A stretch of DNA of 64,000 bases from Fictibacillus halophilus (GTDB lineage Bacteria; Bacillota; Bacilli; Bacillales; Fictibacillaceae): assembly GCF_016401385.1 (NCBI RefSeq), contig NZ_JAEACF010000001.1, forward strand, positions 2,294,001 to 2,358,000. The letters are read 5' to 3'. Shown piece after piece: positions 1-8,426 of this stretch (position 1 is the first letter of the stretch; each line of letters opens with the position of its first letter). The position numbers and the translations under genes were made by a program. A model generated the notes under the pieces. That model saw nothing but the letters and a program-made list of their open reading frames with translations, was not told the DNA's origin and searched no databases.

Positions 1-115
1 TTTGCATCTTCCATGCTTCAAGTCGGTCAATTTCTTTATACACTCTTCGGCGTGACATGGCACCGTACAGGATCAATGCTAGGAATGTAACGATGGCAAT
101 GACTATGTATATCAT
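1..115 (-). CDS. ezrA: EzrA, septation ring regulator (N-terminal fragment)
   Basis: The reverse strand reads from an ATG at 115 into a hydrophobic segment (about residues 2–18) followed by SRRRVYKEIDRLEAWK, the N-terminal membrane anchor and first helix of EzrA. A Shine-Dalgarno-like AAAGGG lies 7–8 bases upstream. EzrA is a membrane-anchored spectrin-like protein that restrains FtsZ ring assembly and links to PBP1 in Bacillus. Only 38 codons are inside the window; the rest lies before position 1. Its place next to divergent hisJ matches the B. subtilis order. The identification rests on a short stretch plus synteny. Confidence 0.85.
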   Translation of the reverse strand, partial: MIYIVIAIVTFLALILYGAMSRRRVYKEIDRLEAWKMQ

Positions 116-335
116 CAGAGGCACCCTTTCTATCTGTTCAAATTTCTATATTGCATATATTATGTATTCGTATGTTTATATCGCTTTAGCGATCTTATTT
201 AGTTTTTATTCTATAAAATTGCAGTTTAATGCTTTTATGATAACATGTAAACAAACATTTGACGCAAAAAAATTGCATAATCTGATAAATTTTTTCCAAT
301 TTAATGAAGATTTTGTCGAAAGGAGAGTAAGAAAG

Positions 336-1169
336 ATGTACTATGATGGACATGTCCATACACCTTATTGTCCCCATGGGTCGACAGACACGTTTGAAAT
401 GTATATCGAAAGAGCTATCTCTTTAGGCATGAAAGGGATTACCTTTACAGAACATGCCCCGCTTCCTCATACATTTATCGATCCTGCTCCTACGAAAGAC
501 AGCAGCATGACTTACGAACAATTAGGAAAATACTTTGACACTTTGAGGGAAGTAAAGAAGTTTTATAGAAGTAATATTGAGATCTTTACAGGTTTAGAAA
601 TCGATTTTATTGATAGCTATGAAGCGGAGACGAATACGTTTCTTAAAGAAGTTTGGCCAGAGCTCGATGATGCCATTCTCTCTGTTCATTTTCTAAAGGT
701 TAAAAATACGTACTATTGCATGGATTATGACGAGAACGTATTTAGAGATTTGATCGAACAATCTGGTAGTCTCTCTGCTGTCTACTCCCTATATTTTCAA
801 ACCGTAAAAAAATCAATCAGTCATTCATTTGGAGAGCATCAGCCAAGAAGGGTTGGTCATATCACATTAGCAAAGAAATTTCAGACGCTTTTCCCTCCAG
901 ATTTTAGTTATGAAAAGGAAGTAGATGAAATTTTAACAATCATGTCTGAACGTAACATGTATCTGGATTATAACGGAGCAGGTGCTGTTAAACCTTATTG
1001 TTTGGAACCTTATCCCCCTAACTGGATCATAAAAGAAGCACAAAAAAGAAAAATCCCTCTTGTCTATGGGTCTGATGCCCACAGCGCTAAGGGACTCGGT
1101 CAAGGATTAGATCAATTAGTATCAACAGCAGCATTAACTTCCCCACTTCTCCTGAATAGAGCCAAATAA
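336..1169 (+). CDS. hisJ: Histidinol-phosphatase, PHP family
   Basis: HisJ removes phosphate from L-histidinol phosphate in histidine biosynthesis and is cytosolic. The 277-residue product opens with the PHP metal motif HVHTPYCPHG, and TFTEHAP and a C-terminal YGSDAH follow, the spaced His/Asp ligands of a metal-dependent PHP phosphatase. The open frame continues upstream to 57, but those codons read through AT-rich divergent promoter DNA. The ATG at 336 has AAAGGAGAG eight bases upstream and gives the family length, so it is the chosen start. The last 36 bases overlap the 3' end of the convergent TetR gene. As in B. subtilis, this gene sits alone, away from a his operon. Confidence 0.93.
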   Translation: MYYDGHVHTPYCPHGSTDTFEMYIERAISLGMKGITFTEHAPLPHTFIDPAPTKDSSMTYEQLGKYFDTLREVKKFYRSNIEIFTGLEIDFIDSYEAETNTFLKEVWPELDDAILSVHFLKVKNTYYCMDYDENVFRDLIEQSGSLSAVYSLYFQTVKKSISHSFGEHQPRRVGHITLAKKFQTLFPPDFSYEKEVDEILTIMSERNMYLDYNGAGAVKPYCLEPYPPNWIIKEAQKRKIPLVYGSDAHSAKGLGQGLDQLVSTAALTSPLLLNRAK

Positions 1170-1820
1170 TGGCTTTTGAACGGCAGACAGGAGGGGATTT
1201 TTTCTTTCAGGAAGACAAACACATTTATCAAACCAGTTCATCATCCACTTTTTATAAGGTTGGATGAACGTCTCTGTTTCCGCGCTTATCTGATATACTT
1301 CAGCTAAATAAAGAGGATGCAAAAATGGAAGCATCATCATATCCTTGAACTGAATGGTTAAAAAGTCTACAGGCTGCCTTCTGAACTCTTTTTTCTTCAT
1401 CCCTTTTTCAAACAGAGTTTGCAAAAAGTACTTTTCCTTAACCAAGTAAGTAGACATGAGTTCACGGACCAATGTTGAATCAAGCGTCATCTCACGATAG
1501 ACAAAGCGAGCGAGAGGAAGGTTTCGCTGTTGATAGATCAATAAAGCTTCTACTACTTCAATGAAACTCCCTTTAACCGTTGGAGAGCTCGATGTATGAT
1601 AGATGATTTCAATCCTTCTAATATAACCTTCAAAAAATGAAGTGATCAACTCTTCTAGAAGTCCTTTCTTTCCTCCAAAATGGTACGAGATTAAAGCGAT
1701 GTTCACACCAGCTTTTTTTGCTATCTGTCTAACGGTCGTTGCTTTAAATCCTTGGCTTGTAAAAAGAGAAATCGCTGCCTCTGCTATTTTCAGTTTCGTT
1801 TCCATTGGATCTGTCTTCAT
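1134..1820 (-). CDS. yttP: TetR family transcriptional regulator (YttP-like)
   Basis: A 228-residue regulator. Residues about 8–55 form a TetR helix-turn-helix (ATTVRQIAKKAGVNIALISYHF, then GKKGLLEEL), and a helical ligand-binding C-terminal domain follows. The ligand is unknown. The position between hisJ and ytsP is that of B. subtilis yttP. A GGTGG-type ribosome site precedes the ATG at 1820; METKLK at 1805 is a weaker alternative start. Its last 12 codons overlap the end of convergent hisJ, so the two transcripts are antisense at their tails. No operator can be assigned from sequence alone. Confidence 0.85.
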   Translation of the reverse strand: MKTDPMETKLKIAEAAISLFTSQGFKATTVRQIAKKAGVNIALISYHFGGKKGLLEELITSFFEGYIRRIEIIYHTSSSPTVKGSFIEVVEALLIYQQRNLPLARFVYREMTLDSTLVRELMSTYLVKEKYFLQTLFEKGMKKKEFRRQPVDFLTIQFKDMMMLPFLHPLYLAEVYQISAETETFIQPYKKWMMNWFDKCVCLPERKNPLLSAVQKPLFGSIQEKWGS

Positions 1821-1972
1821 TTTCTTCCACCGTCCTTCCCTCTTGTATAAAATTCTTGGGTGAGAGACATAAACCTTTAATAATCGCTCGACAAATAAGG
1901 GCTTTTGGGTGTATAGTTCAACATTATTTGATAGGATAGAGTAAACAATTTATCAGGTTTGGAGGAATCTTG

Positions 1973-2458
1973 ATGTTTTCCGTTCAGCAATATAGCACAG
2001 ATAGAAATGAAGCGTATTCTCTTCTAATAAAACAACTTTCTGCATTATTAGAAGGTGAAACTAATGCGACTGCAAACCTTGCAAACGCTTCTGCTTTATT
2101 GAATCAATTTTTAGACAGAGTTAACTGGGTTGGGTTTTATACACTTGAAGAAGAGTCCAATCAATTAGTTCTTGGACCCTTTCAAGGGCTTCCAGCTTGT
2201 GTAAGAATACCTCTTGGAAGAGGAGTATGCGGAACTTCCGCTCAAACCTTAGAAACGTTAGTTGTAAAAGATGTTCATGAGTTCCCTGGGCATATCGCCT
2301 GTGATGCCGCTTCTCAATCGGAGATCGTTCTTCCGTTAGTGAAAGACGGAAAGCTGCTAGGAGTTCTAGATATTGATAGTCCTGAAAAAGCAAGATTTGA
2401 TGAGATCGATCAAGAGAACTTAGAAAAATTCTGTGAGGTTTTACTTCGATATCTCTAG
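1973..2458 (+). CDS. ytsP: Free methionine-(R)-sulfoxide reductase, GAF domain
   Basis: A 161-residue single GAF-domain enzyme of the fRMsr (MsrC) family, which reduces free methionine-R-sulfoxide with thiol electrons in oxidative stress repair. Three cysteines (C76, C86, C110) have spacings of 10 and 24 residues, the same as the catalytic and resolving cysteines of the E. coli enzyme, so it should be active. The frame could begin at a TTG at 1970, but GGAGG at 1961–1965 is seven bases from the ATG at 1973, which I use. It stands alone with a strong terminator directly after it and faces the methionine gamma-lyase gene. Confidence 0.93.
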   Translation: MFSVQQYSTDRNEAYSLLIKQLSALLEGETNATANLANASALLNQFLDRVNWVGFYTLEEESNQLVLGPFQGLPACVRIPLGRGVCGTSAQTLETLVVKDVHEFPGHIACDAASQSEIVLPLVKDGKLLGVLDIDSPEKARFDEIDQENLEKFCEVLLRYL

Positions 2459-2478
2459 TTTCTCATACCTATTAAAGA

Positions 2479-2515
2479 AGCCCTGCGCTGTCATCAGCGC
2501 AGGGCTTTTATATTT
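2479..2515 (+). terminator. Intrinsic terminator of ytsP
   Basis: A twelve-pair GC-rich stem (AGCCCTGCGCTG, loop TCAT, and its complement) is followed by TTTATATTTT. It lies between the convergent ytsP and megL 3' ends and could serve both. Confidence 0.9.
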
Positions 2516-3693
2516 TACAGTGAATTTAAACTTTGTTTGATGTCCTCCCAAATATCTTCCCATGCTTCTAAACCGACCGATAAGCGTAGAAGCTGATTAC
2601 TGATACCCATCTGAATTCGATTCTCCTCAGGTACGACAGCATGTGTCATTGTAGCAGGATGTTGGATGAGTGTTTCAGCATCACCAAGACTAACGGCGAT
2701 TTTAATGAGTTTTAAATGGTTCATAAACTTTTGAGCGACGGCTTTATCTCCTTTAATTTCAAAGCTTATGAGGCCCCCTGCGTTCAACATCTGTTTATTC
2801 GCAAGCTCAAATTGCGGGAAATCAGGATCACCCGGATACAGAACTCGATTTACGCTAGGATGTTTCTTTAACAAGTCTGCAAGCTTTTTTGCATTCTCAC
2901 AATGACGGTCCATACGAACAGGGAGTGTCTTGATTCCTCTCAAAAGTAGCCAAGCATCGAAAGGAGACATGACTCCACCAATATCCTTTTGAGTGGTCAT
3001 AGCAAGGTGACTCATCATTTCTTGTTTGCCTACCGCTAAACCTCCGATTACATCCCCATGACCACATAAATACTTCGTGGCGCTGTGCAGAACAATATCA
3101 CAGCCTAGTTCAAGTGGACGCTGAAGATAAGGTGATGAAAATGTATTATCGACTACAACTGGAATATTAAATTCTTTTGCGATTCTTGCTACCATACTTA
3201 GATCAACAAGTTTCATGGTAGGATTTATCGGAGACTCTATATAGATGACCGTAGTATGATCGTTAATCGCTGAGCGTATCGATTCCTCATCGTTCATCGG
3301 ATGAAAATTATGTGTTATGTGATACTTTTCTTCCATAAGCTGAAGCAGACCATAGGTACACCCATACACTCCTTCTGAACAGAGAATATGATCTCCAGTT
3401 TTCGTTAACCCGAGCAGAATAGCAGACACTGCGGCCATGCCAGAACCAAACGCTAAACCTTTTTCCCCTTTTTCCATCGCTGCAATTCGCTCTTCTAACA
3501 TCGCAACGGTAGGATTGCTGAGTCTAGAATATATATATCCTTCCTGTTCTCCTGCAAATCGTGCTGCACCCGTTTCGGCGCTGTCAAAGACAAATGTTGA
3601 AGTCTGAAAGATAGGAGGAGCAAGACTTCCGTTATGTTGTTCGGCATGATATCCCTTGTGAATCACTTCTGTTTCAAAGCGTTTTGTATCCAT
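2515..3693 (-). CDS. megL: Methionine gamma-lyase (Cys/Met metabolism PLP enzyme)
   Basis: A 392-residue fold-type I PLP enzyme of the Cys/Met family. Visible active-site features are Y55 and R57 in YSRLSNPT, the PLP lysine K207 in SATKYLCGHGD, and two marks that favour methionine gamma-lyase over cystathionine lyases: C112 in VYGCTY (equivalent to Cys116 of the Pseudomonas enzyme) and the K236-D237 pair. The expected reaction splits methionine to methanethiol, 2-oxobutyrate and ammonia. The start has AAAGGAG upstream. A sigma-A promoter and a perfect cre operator precede it, implying catabolic use under CcpA. A cystathionine gamma-lyase or homocysteine lyase activity cannot be excluded. Confidence 0.85.
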   Translation of the reverse strand: MDTKRFETEVIHKGYHAEQHNGSLAPPIFQTSTFVFDSAETGAARFAGEQEGYIYSRLSNPTVAMLEERIAAMEKGEKGLAFGSGMAAVSAILLGLTKTGDHILCSEGVYGCTYGLLQLMEEKYHITHNFHPMNDEESIRSAINDHTTVIYIESPINPTMKLVDLSMVARIAKEFNIPVVVDNTFSSPYLQRPLELGCDIVLHSATKYLCGHGDVIGGLAVGKQEMMSHLAMTTQKDIGGVMSPFDAWLLLRGIKTLPVRMDRHCENAKKLADLLKKHPSVNRVLYPGDPDFPQFELANKQMLNAGGLISFEIKGDKAVAQKFMNHLKLIKIAVSLGDAETLIQHPATMTHAVVPEENRIQMGISNQLLRLSVGLEAWEDIWEDIKQSLNSL

Positions 3694-3723
3694 TTTTACT
3701 TCTCCTTTTAGGGCAATATAAAA

Positions 3724-3737
3724 TGTAAGCGCTTTCT
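3724..3737 (-). promoter_or_regulatory. cre operator (CcpA) at megL
   Basis: TGTAAGCGCTTTCT matches the catabolite-responsive element consensus TGWAARCGYTTWCW at every position. It covers the predicted first transcribed bases of megL, just downstream of the -10 box, a repression geometry. CcpA itself is encoded at 16543–17544. Confidence 0.8.
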
Positions 3738-3744
3738 TATTTCT

Positions 3745-3773
3745 ATCATATAGGACTTTTTGTCTTTTTACAA
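3745..3773 (-). promoter_or_regulatory. Sigma-A promoter of megL
   Basis: On the reverse strand TTGTAA (3773–3768), a 17-base spacer, then TATGAT (3750–3745). The start point should fall near 3738, at the edge of the cre site. Confidence 0.7.
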
Positions 3774-3810
3774 TTTGTCCCTAAAAATGTTTTATGTATT
3801 TGTGATATAG

Positions 3811-3840
3811 TTGACACAGTATAAGAAAAAAGCTTATACT
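3811..3840 (+). promoter_or_regulatory. Sigma-A promoter of rpsD
   Basis: Perfect TTGACA at 3811–3816, an 18-base spacer and TATACT at 3835–3840. It is strong, as expected for a ribosomal protein gene, and leaves an untranslated leader of about 190 bases. Confidence 0.8.
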
Positions 3841-3846
3841 ATTCTT

Positions 3847-4038
3847 TGTGTAAAATAAGCGGCACTGTGTCCATCATTTGTTTTTATTTTGTACCCAGGT
3901 TTTCAATAATCCGGGAACATCGCGTAGCTTCATAGGCTGCTGAAGTGAGGATGTTTTTCATACAAAATATGCTCTTGAAAAGGCCATAGTCACTGTTGTT
4001 GTTTTAACACAAACAAACATGTGAAGGAGGAGTCTATA
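3847..4038 (+). promoter_or_regulatory. Long rpsD leader, probable S4 autoregulatory RNA
   Basis: About 190 untranslated bases separate the promoter from the rpsD start. In B. subtilis the rpsD leader binds S4 and represses its own expression, so the same role is likely here. The segment around 3898–3955 has several short complementary blocks (for example CCCAGG with CCGGG, and repeated GCTGCTGAAG-type stems), but I did not derive a full fold. The assignment is by position and known biology more than by a matched motif. Confidence 0.5.
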
Positions 4039-4641
4039 ATGGCTCGATATACAGGTTCAACATGGAAAGTTTCTCGTCGTCTTGGAATTTCTCTAAGCGG
4101 AACTGGGAAAGAACTTTCTAAGCGTCCATACGCACCAGGACAACATGGTCCAACTCAACGTAAAAAAATCTCTGAATACGGTTTACAATTACAAGAGAAG
4201 CAAAAGCTTCGCTACATGTACGGTGTAAACGAGCGTCAATTCCGCCGCATTTTTGATGATGCTGGTAAAATGACTGGTATCCACGGTGAAAACTTCATGA
4301 TTCTTTTAGAATCTCGTTTAGACAACGTAGTTTACCGTCTTGGTCTTGCTCGTACGCGTCGTGCAGCTCGTCAATTAGTAAACCACGGTCACATCACAGT
4401 AAACGGAAAGCGTGTTGATATCGCTTCTTACCGTCTATCTGCTGGCGATGTAATCGCTGTTCGTGAAAAATCTCGCAACTCATCTGCTATTAAAGAAGCA
4501 ATCGAAGTTAACAACTTCGTACCTGATTTCTTAACATTTGATGAAAACAAATTGGAAGGTACTTTCACTCGCTTACCAGAGCGTTCTGAGCTTCCAGCTG
4601 AGATCACAGAACAACTTATCGTTGAATTCTACTCTCGTTAA
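4039..4641 (+). CDS. rpsD: Small ribosomal subunit protein S4
   Basis: The 200-residue S4 is a primary 16S rRNA binding protein that nucleates 30S assembly. The N-terminal [16 protein letters not shown] and the central S4 RNA-binding domain ([33 protein letters not shown], about residues 92–124) are diagnostic. There are no cysteines, so it is the zinc-free form. A GTG at 4021 extends the frame by six codons, but those include the ribosome site AAGGAGG; the ATG at 4039 is the real start. It is monocistronic with its own promoter, long leader and terminator. Confidence 0.98.
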   Translation: MARYTGSTWKVSRRLGISLSGTGKELSKRPYAPGQHGPTQRKKISEYGLQLQEKQKLRYMYGVNERQFRRIFDDAGKMTGIHGENFMILLESRLDNVVYRLGLARTRRAARQLVNHGHITVNGKRVDIASYRLSAGDVIAVREKSRNSSAIKEAIEVNNFVPDFLTFDENKLEGTFTRLPERSELPAEITEQLIVEFYSR

Positions 4642-4652
4642 TAAGAGTAAAG

Positions 4653-4695
4653 AAACCCCTAACACCTTTTCTAAAGGCATTAGGGGTTTTTCTTA
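4653..4695 (+). terminator. Intrinsic terminator of rpsD
   Basis: AAACCCCTAA (4653–4662) pairs with TTAGGGGTTT (4680–4689), with a smaller CCTTT/AAAGG inner stem, followed by T-rich sequence. It sits between convergent genes and may act on both. Confidence 0.85.
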
Positions 4696-4697
4696 TT

Positions 4698-5627
4698 CTA
4701 TAAAAGTTCCTTAAACTTACTTGCCTGTGACTCTAATTGCCGTGCAGACGTCTCAATACCTAAGAACTCTTGCATTGCTTGTTCGATCAATTGCTTGTTA
4801 TTCGTTATTCCTTCTTGTGATCGGTGAGTCACATCATTGATCTTGTTTATCTCACCTGTGATTCCTGAAATATGTGCATTCACTTCTTGAATAGAGTCTT
4901 GCACGCGATTAGCGAGTTTTCTAACTTCAACCGCTACAACATTAAATCCTCTTCCGTGATCACCAGCTCGTGCAGCTTCTATCGCTGCGTTTAAAGCTAA
5001 CAGATTGGTTTGTGCTGCAATCTCACGAATCGTCTTAACGATATCCTCAATAGAACTAGCTTGTTTTTTTAGAGATTCTAAAAGCAATAAATTTTGTTGG
5101 GATTCCGATACTAACTTTTCGGTCGATAAAGAGATCTCATTGCTTTTTTTTAATCCTTCTTCCGCGCGTGTAAGCAACTCTAGGGACATTTGTTGAAGAT
5201 CAGAAGCAACCGTGATCGTATTATTTTCTCTATTCGTAATATCTGTTGCGATCTTAACCACAGCTGTGACTCTATGATTTTCGTCCAGAACAGGTGTATA
5301 CGTAGCTTCTAGCCAGATGAGACGTTTTGATTTCGTTACACGTTGTATCTTTTCTTGAAATGTTTTTCCATCTCTTAGGCTTTTCCAAAACCGATCATAC
5401 TCACCGCTTCGCAAGAACTCTTCTGTACAAAATTGCTTATGTACCAATAATGGCATCTCATCAACATGGTATTCCATCGTTTTCGCAAAATTTTCATTTG
5501 CCCATAGTACTTTTCCATGAGGGTCAAATTCAATCATGGCTACTGATCGATCGATTGCAGCAAGTACTGCACTTTCATTTAAGACTTGCGAGCTCTTTGT
5601 AGAGCTGTTAATGCTTAATGTTATCAT
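4698..5627 (-). CDS. Soluble PAS-domain chemoreceptor (MCP-like)
   Basis: A 309-residue methyl-accepting chemotaxis-type protein with no signal peptide or membrane segment, so cytosolic. Residues about 22–133 form a PAS domain ([20 protein letters not shown] ... TDITNREN). A helical region and the MCP signalling hairpin follow, with the conserved tip [40 protein letters not shown] around residues 200–238, the CheA/CheW contact. It resembles the short soluble receptors such as B. subtilis YfmS. Whether the PAS domain holds a cofactor (haem, FAD) is not visible. It occupies the place of the GGDEF gene ytrP of B. subtilis. Confidence 0.85.
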   Translation of the reverse strand: MITLSINSSTKSSQVLNESAVLAAIDRSVAMIEFDPHGKVLWANENFAKTMEYHVDEMPLLVHKQFCTEEFLRSGEYDRFWKSLRDGKTFQEKIQRVTKSKRLIWLEATYTPVLDENHRVTAVVKIATDITNRENNTITVASDLQQMSLELLTRAEEGLKKSNEISLSTEKLVSESQQNLLLLESLKKQASSIEDIVKTIREIAAQTNLLALNAAIEAARAGDHGRGFNVVAVEVRKLANRVQDSIQEVNAHISGITGEINKINDVTHRSQEGITNNKQLIEQAMQEFLGIETSARQLESQASKFKELL

Positions 5628-5711
5628 TGTTGCATCCCCATCTTATAGTATTTATTTCTAATATTATACTACTAAGGAACTAATTACTAACTAAATGTTC
5701 TATAGATATAA

Positions 5712-5744
5712 CAAAAAATCCACACAGCAAGCTGCATGGATTTT
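5712..5744 (-). terminator. Intrinsic terminator of the aldo/keto reductase gene
   Basis: On the reverse strand AAATCCA and TGGATTT enclose a GCAGC/GCTG inner stem, followed by a run of six T. Confidence 0.75.
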
Positions 5745-5775
5745 GGTTTATTTATGAATGTTTAACAAGTATGGA

Positions 5776-6678
5776 TCAGTCTACTTCTTTCCCCATACTT
5801 TCTTGTAAAATGTAGAACCATTGCTCACGAGTTAGTGGTAAGTTTGCTGCATTTACAGCGGCTTCTATACGATTCATCTTTCCGCTGCCGACAATCGGCA
5901 TGATCTGTGATGGATGCTTCAACAGCCAAGCATAAGCTACTTCATCAATGGAAGAGGCTTCTGTTTCACGAGCAACTTTTTCTAAAGCCTTTTTTACTCG
6001 TACCGATTTTTCATCGTTTCCTTTAAATAATCTTCCCCCAGCAAGCGGAGACCAAGCCATCGGTCTAACCTTCTCTTTTTGGAGGTGATTGATCGTACCA
6101 TCAAAGAATGGCTGTTCATGAAGAACGGACAACTCGATCTGATTCGTAACAAGTGGACCATTGTACTCATTTTGAAGCATTTCCATTTGTTTAGGTGTGA
6201 AGTTAGAAACACCAAAATGTCTAACTTTCCCCTCTTTTCTTAAGATGTGAAACGCTTCTGCTGTTTCAGCTGGGTCCATAAACGGATCTGGTCGGTGAAT
6301 CAATAATACATCTACATATTCTGTGTTCATTTTTTTCAATGAATTTTCTGCAGATGCGATGATATGTTCTTTGCTCGTATCATAGGATTTAATCGTATGA
6401 TGTGGACGATTCTCTGAGATGAGTTTAATACCACATTTAGTCACGATTTGAATGTCTTCTCGTAAAGATGGTTTTAGAGCTAGTGCCTGTCCAAAGAGTT
6501 CTTCACACATGTAGTTACCGTAAATATCGGCATGATCAAACGTAGTAATTCCTGCTTCAATGCATCTTTCCATAAGTGAAAGAAGCTCTTCAGGAGAGAG
6601 ATCCCATTCTGCTAAACGCCAGTGACCGTGAACGATCTGTGAAAATTGAAGGTCTTCTGCTAATTGAATTTTCTTCAT
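5776..6678 (-). CDS. Aldo/keto reductase (YcsN-like)
   Basis: A 300-residue NAD(P)H-dependent oxidoreductase with a TIM-barrel fold. The AKR catalytic tetrad is present: D48 and Y53 in TFDHADIYGNY, K81 in TKCGIK, H128 in LLIHRPDP. The C-terminal SPLAGGRLF and the MPIVGSGKMNRIEAA nucleotide-binding segment are intact. Substrate unknown. A GTG at 6687 would add three residues but lies two bases from the AAAGGA ribosome site, so the ATG at 6678 is preferred. It is transcribed alone, upstream of its own terminator. Confidence 0.85.
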   Translation of the reverse strand: MKKIQLAEDLQFSQIVHGHWRLAEWDLSPEELLSLMERCIEAGITTFDHADIYGNYMCEELFGQALALKPSLREDIQIVTKCGIKLISENRPHHTIKSYDTSKEHIIASAENSLKKMNTEYVDVLLIHRPDPFMDPAETAEAFHILRKEGKVRHFGVSNFTPKQMEMLQNEYNGPLVTNQIELSVLHEQPFFDGTINHLQKEKVRPMAWSPLAGGRLFKGNDEKSVRVKKALEKVARETEASSIDEVAYAWLLKHPSQIMPIVGSGKMNRIEAAVNAANLPLTREQWFYILQESMGKEVD

Positions 6679-6757
6679 AACAAACACATCCTTTTGATAA
6701 AGTTTGATAGGAACCCTGTTACTACTGGGTTCCTACTCTTTTTTTCGTATCTAGCTT

Positions 6758-8017
6758 TTAATATCTGATCAACGTGTACTTTTTCTTTCCGCGTCGGATA
6801 ATGACAAACTTGTTTTCGATACGATCGTTCTCACCAATCATATAACCTGTATCTTGTACCCTCTCGCCGTTGATTGATACGGCTCCATTTGTTACATCTT
6901 CTCTTGCTTGTCGTTTAGATGGAGAAATTTTCGCATCAACAAGAAGGTCTACAATGTTTACGTCTTCCATATTTGATGCCATAAATGAAGGGACATCCTT
7001 GAATCCTTGTTCGATCTCAGCAGCCGTTAAGTCAGAAAGATTTCCACTGAAAAGTGCTTCAGTGATCTTTACTGCTTGTTTGTATGCTGCTTCACCGTGA
7101 ACTAGAGTTGTTACTTCTCGCCCTAACGCTTTTTGCGCTTCACGCTTTTCTGGTGCTTCAGCTAATGATTTTTCAAGAATTTCAATTTCTTCTTTTGATA
7201 AGAACGTGAAATATTTGAGCCAGTTGATTACATCCGCATCCGCTGCGTTTACCCAGAACTGGTAGAACTCATATGGAGTCGTTTTCTCTGCATCTAACCA
7301 GATCGTTCCGGATGCTGTTTTACCAAACTTCGTTCCATCCGCTTTTGTGATGAGCGGAATCGTTAGTCCAAATGCTTTTTCTTCCTCACCAGAACGGCGA
7401 ATCAATTCCATACCAGCCGTAATATTCCCCCACTGGTCACTCCCGCCTATTTGAAGTTTTACGTTTTCTTTTTGGAAGAGATTAAGGAAATCGTACGATT
7501 GTAAGATCATGTATGAGAACTCGGTAAAAGAGATCCCCGCTTCTAATCGTGAGTCAACAGAATCTTTGGCAAGCATGTAGTTAACCGAGAAATTCTTTCC
7601 AACGTCACGTAGAAACTCAATCATCGTAAGTTGACTCAACCACTCATAGTTGTTCACTGTTTTAGCAGGATTAGTTTCTCTATCAAAATCAAGTAGTCTT
7701 GAAAGCTGATTTTTAATCTTGTCTGTCCATTGAACAACAATCTCAGCTTCATTCAATGTTCGTTCTGTCTGTCTACCACTTGGATCCCCGATCAATCCTG
7801 TTCCACCGCCAACTAGCGCAAACGGCTGATGTCCAGCTTCTTGAAAACGTTTGAGTGTAAGAATCGGCAACAGATTTCCAATGTGCAGACTGTCTGCCGT
7901 TGGATCAAACCCGCAATAAAGCTTTACGATTCCTTTTTCAAGTTCTTTTTGCAATCCCTCTTGATCAGTAACTTGATTAAGAAGGCCTCTAAATTCTAAA
8001 TCTTGCAGAATATTCAT
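6758..8017 (-). CDS. tyrS: Tyrosyl-tRNA synthetase
   Basis: Class I aminoacyl-tRNA synthetase that charges tRNA-Tyr. The 419-residue product has the HIGH-type motif HIGN (45–48), the KMSKS-type loop KFGKT (230–234), a GSDQWGN tyrosine/ATP pocket and a C-terminal S4-like RNA-binding domain (about 352–419). The open frame runs up to 8113, but the extra codons translate the T-box terminator; the ATG at 8017 with AAAGGA upstream is the true start. Expression should be induced by uncharged tRNA-Tyr through the leader. Confidence 0.97.
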   Translation of the reverse strand: MNILQDLEFRGLLNQVTDQEGLQKELEKGIVKLYCGFDPTADSLHIGNLLPILTLKRFQEAGHQPFALVGGGTGLIGDPSGRQTERTLNEAEIVVQWTDKIKNQLSRLLDFDRETNPAKTVNNYEWLSQLTMIEFLRDVGKNFSVNYMLAKDSVDSRLEAGISFTEFSYMILQSYDFLNLFQKENVKLQIGGSDQWGNITAGMELIRRSGEEEKAFGLTIPLITKADGTKFGKTASGTIWLDAEKTTPYEFYQFWVNAADADVINWLKYFTFLSKEEIEILEKSLAEAPEKREAQKALGREVTTLVHGEAAYKQAVKITEALFSGNLSDLTAAEIEQGFKDVPSFMASNMEDVNIVDLLVDAKISPSKRQAREDVTNGAVSINGERVQDTGYMIGENDRIENKFVIIRRGKKKYTLIRY

Positions 8018-8061
8018 TCCTATCTTTCCTTTCGTTGTTTGATGATGTTTAATGGCAATAA

Positions 8062-8316
8062 AAAAGTCCCTCTCCAGTTGGAAAGGGACGTGATGACAAT
8101 CTCGCGGTACCACCCTAATTAAAAGCCAAAGAAAAGGCTTTTCACTTCATTTCGTAACGGTTTAATCCGTTCTCTGCTACTAACCGTTCACAGAGACAGC
8201 TCCAGGAGGTAATTCACAAAATGCCTTTGCACTGGTTCGCATCAACCACCAGCTTTCTGAAACAGGGAGACACCTGCTACTCATTCCTATCTTCGCTTTC
8301 AACATATATTAATCTT
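8062..8316 (-). promoter_or_regulatory. T-box riboswitch leader of tyrS
   Basis: The reverse strand carries the T-box core AGGGTGGTACCGCG (8116–8103) followed by a terminator: GTCCCTTTCC and its complement (8089–8066), then six T. The core can pair to form the competing antiterminator. Upstream lies Stem I; a UAC tyrosine triplet at 8211–8209 in GAAUUACCUCC is the likely specifier codon. Uncharged tRNA-Tyr should stabilise the antiterminator and turn tyrS on. Confidence 0.92.
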
Positions 8317-8322
8317 CATTTA

Positions 8323-8352
8323 TTTTTACCACATGTATGAATTTCATGTCAA
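8323..8352 (-). promoter_or_regulatory. Sigma-A promoter of tyrS
   Basis: Perfect TTGACA on the reverse strand (8352–8347), an 18-base spacer and TAAAAA (8328–8323). It is placed to start the T-box leader near 8316. Confidence 0.6.
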
Positions 8353-8397
8353 TCTTCATCTTCAAAAACGGTGTTCTATCATAAATCGACCTTATGT

Positions 8398-8403
8398 TAT
8401 AAT
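8398..8403 (+). promoter_or_regulatory. -10 box for the class A PBP gene
   Basis: Perfect TATAAT 23 bases before the start codon. The -35 region (TTCTAT near 8374) is poor. The resulting leader would be short, beginning close to the strong GGGGGAGGG ribosome site. Confidence 0.5.
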
Positions 8404-8426
8404 ACACGAGGGGGAGGGATTACCAA

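Noticed and set aside
57..335. N-terminal extension of hisJ to position 57
   Set aside because: The added codons run over the divergent ezrA–hisJ promoter region and overlap the ezrA start; a strong ribosome site favours 336.
8018..8113. Upstream extension of tyrS
   Set aside because: It translates the T-box terminator and part of the T-box core; the ATG at 8017 has a good ribosome site and gives the family length.
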